The translations under genes were made by a program, and so were the position numbers. This document shows, one piece after another, positions 58,678 through 64,000 of a DNA stretch of 64,000 bases. This DNA comes from Actinomyces ruminicola (lineage in GTDB: Bacteria; Actinomycetota; Actinomycetes; Actinomycetales; Actinomycetaceae). Where the stretch lies: NCBI RefSeq assembly GCF_900103885.1, contig NZ_FNIM01000008.1, forward strand, positions 1 through 64,000, written 5' to 3'. Within the stretch, counting starts at the first letter, position 1. Every line of letters begins with the position of its first letter. The notes under the pieces were generated by a model that had not been told where the DNA came from, did not search any database, and worked only from the letters and a program-made list of their open reading frames with translations.

Positions 58678-59601
58678 TCAGGGAACGATGTACCCGGCGG
58701 CGCGGAAGACCTCGTACCACTGCTCACGCGTCAGCGGCAGCTCGGAGCCCGCGGCGGCGGCCGTCACCCGCTCGGGCCGGGTGGTTCCCAGCACCACCTG
58801 CATGTGCGCCGGGTGGCGGGTGATCCAAGCGGTGGCGATGGCCTCCGGGGCCACGCCGTACTCGGCGGCGAGCCGGTCGACAACATCGTTGAGCTCGGCG
58901 TAGCGCTCCCGGTTACCCAGGTACGGGCCGGAGCCGTCACCGGACTGGAAGGGGGACCAGGCCTGAATGGTGGTGCTCGTCAGGCGGCAGTAGTCGAGAA
59001 TGCCGTCGGTACGTACCACGGACTGGTCATGGCGCATGTTCAGCGCGACCCCCTCGGCGATCATGTCGGCGTGGGTGAGGGACAGTTGCAGCTGGTTGGC
59101 GATCAGCGGCTGGTCGACCGTGGCGCGCAGCAACTCGAGCTGGCCACGAGTGTGGTTGGAGACGCCGAAGTGACGCACCTTCCCGGAGGCGGCCAGGGAG
59201 TCGAAGGCGGCGGCGACCTCCTCGGGCTCGACCAGCGCATCGGGGCGGTGCAGCAGCAGCACGTCCAGGTAGTCGGTGCGCAGGGCCGCGAGCGAGGCGT
59301 CGACGGAACGCAGGATGTGCTCGGTGGAGAAGTCGAACCAGCCCCAGCGGATACCGCACTTGGTCTGCAGCACCACCTGCTCGCGCTCGGCGGCAGACCA
59401 GTTCAAGGCAGCGCCGAAGCGTTCCTCGCAGGCGTGGTCGCGCCCGTAGATGTCGGCGTGGTCGAACATGGTGACGCCGGCCTCGCGGGCGGTGGACACC
59501 AGGGTGCGGATCTGCGCGTCGCTCAGGTCCTTGATGCGCATCAGGCCGAGAATGACGTTGGAGGCGGTCAGGTCGGACGAACCAATTGGTTGGATTCTCA
59601 T
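58678..59601 (-). CDS. Aldo/keto reductase (YdhF-like)
   Basis: This 307-residue NADPH-dependent reductase has catalytic Asp and Tyr in FDHADIYGRDHACEERFG, Lys in VLQTKCGIRWGW and His in LLLHRPDALVEPEEVA. The cofactor loop is near VVLGTTRPERVTAA. The substrate is unknown. The ATG has TACGGT six bases upstream, so it is likely leaderless. It is separate from the pentose phosphate genes that follow. Confidence 0.92.
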   Translation of the reverse strand: MRIQPIGSSDLTASNVILGLMRIKDLSDAQIRTLVSTAREAGVTMFDHADIYGRDHACEERFGAALNWSAAEREQVVLQTKCGIRWGWFDFSTEHILRSVDASLAALRTDYLDVLLLHRPDALVEPEEVAAAFDSLAASGKVRHFGVSNHTRGQLELLRATVDQPLIANQLQLSLTHADMIAEGVALNMRHDQSVVRTDGILDYCRLTSTTIQAWSPFQSGDGSGPYLGNRERYAELNDVVDRLAAEYGVAPEAIATAWITRHPAHMQVVLGTTRPERVTAAAAGSELPLTREQWYEVFRAAGYIVP

Positions 59602-59607
59602 ACAAAT

Positions 59608-59613
59608 ACCGTA
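59608..59613 (-). promoter_or_regulatory. -10 element for the leaderless aldo/keto reductase gene
   Basis: On the minus strand TACGGT ends six bases before the ATG at 59601, as for tag. Confidence 0.45.
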
Positions 59614-59649
59614 CCCGGCGGTTGCGCGCCTGACTAGGGGAGCGGTCGC

Positions 59650-60519
59650 CTAATCCACAGGCGTCGCCGTAACGCCTGTCGGCGGCGGCGACTGTGGACG
59701 CCGGCAGGCCGAGCCGACTCGCCGCGCGCCGGCGCAGGAGGGCATCCCGGCGGCGGCCGCGCGGTCCAGGTGCCAGACGGTGACCTCACCGCGGGCGCAG
59801 GAGGCGGGGGCGGCCACGACGTCGGGGGCGCCCAGGCCCATGGCGACCGCTGTGGCCTTGCCTGCCCCGCCGGCCACCACCATTACGTGGCGCGCCCGGT
59901 GCAGAACGTCGAAGCTGAAGGAGACCCGCTCGGGCGGCGGCTTGGGGGAGTCGTGCACGGCGATGACATCCGTCCCGGTGGTGGGCGCGGCCGGGTGAGC
60001 GGGAAACAGCGAGCACACGTGTGCGTCCGGGCCGAGCCCCAGGTGAATGACATCGAAGCGCCCGTCTGCGGGGCCGTGCTCGCGCAGCTCCTCGGCCAGC
60101 GCCGCGGCGGAGGCGTCCACGGACTCGATCTGCTCGGGCCCGCGCAACCGGTGCACATTCGCCTCGGGTACGCCCGCCGACACCAGCCCGGCGGCCAGCA
60201 GGTCGTTGCGGTCGGCGTCGTCGGCGGCGACGAAGCGCTCGTCCCCCTCCCACAGGTGCAGCCGGTCCAGACCCGCTCCGGGGATGAGCCCCGCAGCGGC
60301 GAGGGCGCCGGGCAGCGCCGCAGCGAGCGCCTCACCACCGGACCCGCCCGTCAGGGACAGGTGGGCGGCCCCGCGATCCGCGACGGCGTCGGCCAGCAGC
60401 CGGGCAGTCTGCGCGGCGGCGACGGCAGCGGCCTCGGCCAGGGTGTCATGGACGACGGCGGTCGGGGCGGGAAGAGCGGCGGCGGCAGCGTTGACGGAGC
60501 CGGCGTCTACGGCGGTCAT
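59650..60519 (-). CDS. pgl: 6-phosphogluconolactonase
   Basis: The 289-residue enzyme hydrolyses 6-phosphogluconolactone in the oxidative pentose phosphate pathway. Typical segments are LSLTGGSGGEALAAAL (sugar phosphate loop), LHLWEGDERFVAADDADRND and IHLGLGPDAHVCSLFPAHPA (DGHxxSLFP in most homologues, here DAH). The C-terminal 30 residues are a variable tail. The ATG overlaps the opcA stop (ATGA), so the genes are coupled. Confidence 0.94.
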   Translation of the reverse strand: MTAVDAGSVNAAAAALPAPTAVVHDTLAEAAAVAAAQTARLLADAVADRGAAHLSLTGGSGGEALAAALPGALAAAGLIPGAGLDRLHLWEGDERFVAADDADRNDLLAAGLVSAGVPEANVHRLRGPEQIESVDASAAALAEELREHGPADGRFDVIHLGLGPDAHVCSLFPAHPAAPTTGTDVIAVHDSPKPPPERVSFSFDVLHRARHVMVVAGGAGKATAVAMGLGAPDVVAAPASCARGEVTVWHLDRAAAAGMPSCAGARRVGSACRRPQSPPPTGVTATPVD

Positions 60520-61526
60520 TGGTGATCTCCTAACTTCGCAACGGTGTGGGTGGGCGGTGCGGCGACAGGCTCGGCGTCGGCGACGAACGTGGCCAGAACC
60601 TCCTCGTAGACGAGGTCCGGGGCGAGCCGGCGCAGCTCCTCCCTCATGGTGGCCACGGGCTCGCGGCGGGCCATGGTGACCACTTGCGGGCGGGCCGAGC
60701 CGGGCCGGGTGATCATTACCCGCTCATGGTCCTTGCGGCTGATGACCAGCTCGCCGGTGTCGGTGCGCACGGTGATGGTGGCAATGCCGGGGATGCCCGG
60801 CGCGTCCTCGCGCTCCACCGGGACTCCCAGGCGCAGCTGCAGCCACCGGATCATCAGGGAGACGGAGGCGTTTCGCGGCTCGCCGGCGACGACGATCCCG
60901 TGCACCGTGCCGGTGCGCACCAACGAGTCCAGCGTGGAGGCGACCATCGCCCGCCACAGGGTGATGCGTGTCCAGGCCAGATCAATGTCGCCGCGCGTGT
61001 ACTCCGGCGCCAGGGCCGCCAGCGCCGCCGACGGGTCTGGCTGCGAGGGCGTGTTCGTGATGCGGGCGGTCGCCAGCGCTCCGAGCGGACTGGTGGCGGG
61101 CCGCGCGGGCGGGGCGTCCGGCCACCAGGCGACCACGGGCACGTCCGGCAGGAGGAAGGGAACCACCAGAGTGTCCGCGTGGCGGGCCGCCTCCCCCTCG
61201 GGAAGCAGGACCAGGGTCTCCCCGGCGCCGGCGTCGTGGCCGAGACGGATCTGGGCATCGAGGTGCCCGGCGCCGTCGGGCCGACTGCCGTGGTGCCGGC
61301 GGTCCTCGTCGGCGGCATGAGCACCGTCCGGCGCCGGAGCGACCACGGCCACCACCCGGCAGGGATGGTCGCGGCTGGCCCCGTGCGCGGCGACCAGGGC
61401 CGCCTCCAGGCCGTCGCGGTCGGTGTCTATGACGAGGGTGAGTACCCGTGAGCCGCTGGAGACGCCTTCCGCCAGCAGTGCGGAGACGATCTGATCGGTG
61501 GTGGTCTCGGTGAGGTTGATGATCAT
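60516..61526 (-). CDS. opcA: OpcA, glucose-6-phosphate dehydrogenase assembly factor
   Basis: This 336-residue protein occurs in actinobacteria and cyanobacteria and is needed for active glucose-6-phosphate dehydrogenase. The conserved middle is VPFLLPDVPVVAWWPDAPPA, with RNASVSLMIRWLQLRLGVPV later. The ATG at 61526 has GGAGG upstream and overlaps the zwf stop (ATGA). The order zwf-opcA-pgl is standard for the group. Confidence 0.94.
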   Translation of the reverse strand: MIINLTETTTDQIVSALLAEGVSSGSRVLTLVIDTDRDGLEAALVAAHGASRDHPCRVVAVVAPAPDGAHAADEDRRHHGSRPDGAGHLDAQIRLGHDAGAGETLVLLPEGEAARHADTLVVPFLLPDVPVVAWWPDAPPARPATSPLGALATARITNTPSQPDPSAALAALAPEYTRGDIDLAWTRITLWRAMVASTLDSLVRTGTVHGIVVAGEPRNASVSLMIRWLQLRLGVPVEREDAPGIPGIATITVRTDTGELVISRKDHERVMITRPGSARPQVVTMARREPVATMREELRRLAPDLVYEEVLATFVADAEPVAAPPTHTVAKLGDHQ

Positions 61527-63127
61527 GAGCGCCTCCATGAGCGGCCGTCACGGGCGAGCAGGTCGTGTGCCGACGGCGGTCCCCAGGAACCCGGCCGGTA
61601 CCCCTCCGGGACGCCGTTCGCGGCCCAGTGCTCGATCACCGGATCGAGGATCCGCCAGGACAGGTCGACCTCCCGCTGGTGGGGGAACAGCGGGGCGTCG
61701 CCGAGGAGCGCGTCCAGGATGAGCCGCTCGTAGGCCTCGGGAGACTCCTCGTTGAAGGAGGCGCCGTAGCCGAAGTTCATGGTGACGTCGCGCAGTTCCA
61801 TCTGCGTGCCGGGAACCTTCGAGGCCATGCGCATGGTGATGCCCTCGTCGGGCTGGATGCGCAGCACGATCGTGTTGGCACCCACGCCGGCCGTGGCCGC
61901 GTCGGCGAAGGGCAGGAACGGTGGGCGCTTGAACACCACCGCCACCTCGGTCACGCGGCGCGCGAGCCGCTTGCCGGTGCGCAGGTAGAAGGGGACGCCC
62001 GCCCAACGGCGGTTGGCGATCTCCAGGCGTATCGCGGCGAAGGTCTCCGTGCCGGAGTCGGCGGCCACGCCGTCCTCCTCCAGGTAGCCGCGCACGGGCA
62101 CACCCCCCTGGAAGCCGGCCTCGTAGCGGCCGCGGGCGGTGGTGGCGTCCAGATCGAGGATTCCGGAGCGCTCCAGCCTGACCGCGGCCAGCACCTTCTC
62201 CTTCTCCGCACGCACGGCGGAGGCGCGCATGCTGGTGGGCTCCTCCATGGCGGTGAGGGCAAGCAGCTGCAGCAGGTGGTTCTGGATGATGTCTCGGGCC
62301 GAGCCGATGGTGTCGTAGTACCCGGCGCGGGTGCCGATGCCGATGTCCTCGGCCATGGTGATCTGCACGTGGTCCACGTAGCGCTGGTTCCACAACGGCT
62401 CGAAGATGGTGTTGGCGAAGCGCAGCGCCAGGATGTTCTGCACCGTCTCCTTGCCCAGGTAGTGGTCGACGCGGAAGACGTCATCGCCCCGCACAATCCG
62501 AGAGACCATCGCGTCCAGCTCGCGGGCGCTGGCCCGGTCGTGGCCGAAGGGCTTCTCGATTATGACCCGGCGCCACGAGCCCGGTACCTCGTCCACCAGC
62601 CCGGAGGCGGCCACGTGCTCGGTGACGGTGGCGAACCAGGATGGAGGGACCGAGAGGTAGAAGGCGCGGTTGCCGGCGGTACCACGCGTGGCGTCCAGGT
62701 CGGCGACGGTGCGGGTGAGGCGGTCGTAGGCGTCGTCGTCCTCGAAGGAGGCCAGTTCCACGAAGCGCATGCCGGCCGCCAGCTGATCCCAGATGGCCTG
62801 CCGCCACCGGGTGCGGGCACCGCCTCTGACCGCCTCGGCGACGTAGCCGCGCATGTCATCGTCGGACCAGGGACGTCTGCCCACGCCCACCAGCGAGAAG
62901 CTGGGGGAGAGCAGACCGCGGTTGGCCAGGTCGTAGATGGCCGGCAGGAGCTTGCGGCGGGCCAGGTCGCCGGTGATACCGAACATGACGAGCACGCACG
63001 GCTCGGCGATCCGGGGCAGGCGCAGGTCCCGCGGGTCTAGCAGCGGGTTGCCCGTCACCGGCCGGCTCGCAGCGGCGGGAGCGGTGCCCGCGGGCGGGGG
63101 CGTACGGGGGCTTTCGGAGACTTGCAC
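61523..63127 (-). CDS. zwf: Glucose-6-phosphate dehydrogenase
   Basis: The enzyme, about 534 residues, oxidises glucose 6-phosphate with NAD(P). It has the cofactor site VLVMFGITGDLARRKLLPAI, the conserved RVDHYLGKETVQNILALRFAN (lysine and catalytic histidine region, split over the stretch), and FYLRTGKRLARRVTEVAV. The start is not certain: the frame is open for 100 codons upstream, but that part is low-complexity. The GTG at 63127, before QVSESPRTPPPAG, gives near-normal length with a Pro/Ala-rich tail of about 30 residues; a GGAAGG lies 12 bases upstream. Confidence 0.95.
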   Translation of the reverse strand: MQVSESPRTPPPAGTAPAAASRPVTGNPLLDPRDLRLPRIAEPCVLVMFGITGDLARRKLLPAIYDLANRGLLSPSFSLVGVGRRPWSDDDMRGYVAEAVRGGARTRWRQAIWDQLAAGMRFVELASFEDDDAYDRLTRTVADLDATRGTAGNRAFYLSVPPSWFATVTEHVAASGLVDEVPGSWRRVIIEKPFGHDRASARELDAMVSRIVRGDDVFRVDHYLGKETVQNILALRFANTIFEPLWNQRYVDHVQITMAEDIGIGTRAGYYDTIGSARDIIQNHLLQLLALTAMEEPTSMRASAVRAEKEKVLAAVRLERSGILDLDATTARGRYEAGFQGGVPVRGYLEEDGVAADSGTETFAAIRLEIANRRWAGVPFYLRTGKRLARRVTEVAVVFKRPPFLPFADAATAGVGANTIVLRIQPDEGITMRMASKVPGTQMELRDVTMNFGYGASFNEESPEAYERLILDALLGDAPLFPHQREVDLSWRILDPVIEHWAANGVPEGYRPGSWGPPSAHDLLARDGRSWRRS

Positions 63128-63456
63128 GAGTGTGTTGCGGCCTTCCTGTAGTCCGTTGACGGGTGGGGCCGAGACTGCCGGCGGGCGTGTACGGGGCCGA
63201 ACGGTCGCCGTGCCGCCGCGGGCCGCCACCAGTGCCCACTGTAGGCGGTGCGCCTGAGTGACTGCCCGGTGTGTGAGGCGGTGTTTCGGGGTACTGTCGG
63301 GGCCGGTTGGAAGGGGAGACCCACTCGGGCGCCCGGCGTTCGGCGAGCGGTTGCGCGCGATCGTGTCGGCGACACCGTCGACCTGCGCCCGTCGACGCCT
63401 CCTCGCACGCACCCGCGCACAAGCAGCCCGCATTCGCTGGGCAGGAAGGGTCTTCT
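63128..63456. promoter_or_regulatory. Divergent intergenic region between zwf and gnd
   Basis: About 330 bases separate the two divergent pentose phosphate genes. Possible -10 elements are TACTGT near 63292 toward gnd and TACAGT (complement of actgta near 63240) toward zwf. No further gene is seen. Confidence 0.35.
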
Positions 63457-64000
63457 ATGAGCTCTGAGCGTTCAGCCGGCGACTTCGTTCCGGCAGCCGC
63501 CTCCGCGGACATCGGGGTGTACGGCCTGGGGGTGATGGGTGCCAACCTGGCCCGCAATCTGGCGCGTCACGGCCACTCGGTGGCCGTGTTCAACCGCACG
63601 CCGGCGCGCACCGAGAGGCTCATCGATCTGCACGGCGGCGAGGGGGACTTCGTACCCGCCGCTGATCCGGCGCACTTCGTGGCCTCCCTGCGGCGCCCGC
63701 GCGCAGTGATCATCATGGTGCAGGCCGGCGCGGGCACGGAGGCGGTGATCGAGCAGCTGAGCCCACTGCTCGAGCCCGGTGACATCATTGTCGACGCCGG
63801 CAACACCTACTACGCGGACACCGAGCGCCGCGAGGCTTCCCTGCGCGAGCAGGGCATTCACTTCGTCGGCATGGGCGTTTCCGGCGGCGAGGAGGGGGCG
63901 CTGCTCGGCCCGTCGATCATGCCGGGCGGCACCGAGGCCTCCTACGCGCGACTCGGCCCCCTGCTGGAGTCCATCTCCGCCCATGTCGACGGCGTGCCCT
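63457..64000 (+). CDS. gnd: 6-phosphogluconate dehydrogenase, N-terminal part
   Basis: The first 181 residues are in the window and the frame runs past its end. IGVYGLGVMGANLARNLARH is the NADP-binding start, VIIMVQAGAGTEAVIEQL and DIIVDAGNTYYADTERRE are family segments, and VGMGVSGGEEGALLGPSIMP is the substrate-binding block. The enzyme converts 6-phosphogluconate to ribulose 5-phosphate, completing the pathway encoded here. The ATG follows CAGGAAGGG. Confidence 0.95.
   Translation, partial: MSSERSAGDFVPAAASADIGVYGLGVMGANLARNLARHGHSVAVFNRTPARTERLIDLHGGEGDFVPAADPAHFVASLRRPRAVIIMVQAGAGTEAVIEQLSPLLEPGDIIVDAGNTYYADTERREASLREQGIHFVGMGVSGGEEGALLGPSIMPGGTEASYARLGPLLESISAHVDGVP

Overview
The window is high-GC (codon third positions are almost all G/C) and reads as the chromosome of an Actinomyces-like member of the Actinomycetales. 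The evidence is the conserved blocks rapZ-yvcK-whiA-gap-pgk-tpiA-secG and xerD-parA-scpA-scpB-rluB-tyrA, a cytidylate kinase fused to the GTPase Der, an OpcA-type pentose-phosphate locus, a LysX fusion, and many apparently leaderless promoters (TANNNT exactly six bases before the start codon). The genus is an inference from gene content and style, not from a search.

Layout. 1-2.6 kb is mobile and decayed: the end of an IS256-type transposase, a shrunken MFS exporter remnant, and an IS110-type element whose transposase carries an extra C-terminal Xre-like helix-turn-helix. 2.6-3.4 kb is non-coding and full of short repeats. 3.4-10.8 kb holds uvrC, then a beta-glucoside module (PRD antiterminator, its RAT/terminator, a PTS EIIBCA, a GH1 phospho-beta-glucosidase), then a shortened DUF817 membrane protein. 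10.8-18.7 kb has purT opposing rapZ-yvcK-whiA and lower glycolysis. 18.9-28 kb runs from secG through the chromosome-segregation/condensin genes to cmk-der.

28-32.8 kb has a HEAT-repeat gene bracketed by two 126-bp repeats with inverted ends, a cysteine-free 3-methyladenine glycosylase, pgi, a MoeB/ThiF-type E1 enzyme and a tRNA-Pro. 33-38.4 kb encodes a GyrI-like protein and an apparent lysX-DUF998-alpha/beta hydrolase operon for lysyl-lipid formation. 38.4-42.4 kb has an MFS transporter and a TetR-controlled divergent group (two coupled HXXEE membrane proteins plus an SDR).

42.5-55 kb is a host-glycan/bile region: a bile-salt-hydrolase-like enzyme, a ROK regulator, a complete sugar ABC importer with its own ATPase, a GH38 alpha-mannosidase and a PHP-type metallohydrolase, followed 12 bases later by a PiT-like phosphate transporter and its PhoU-like partner. 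This may be one system for imported phosphorylated mannosides, which is the most interesting hypothesis here. 55-59.6 kb holds an HAD phosphatase, an HSL-type esterase, an S4 protein, a secreted HNH nuclease and an aldo/keto reductase. 59.6-64 kb is the oxidative pentose phosphate pathway: zwf-opcA-pgl, divergent from gnd, which the window edge cuts.
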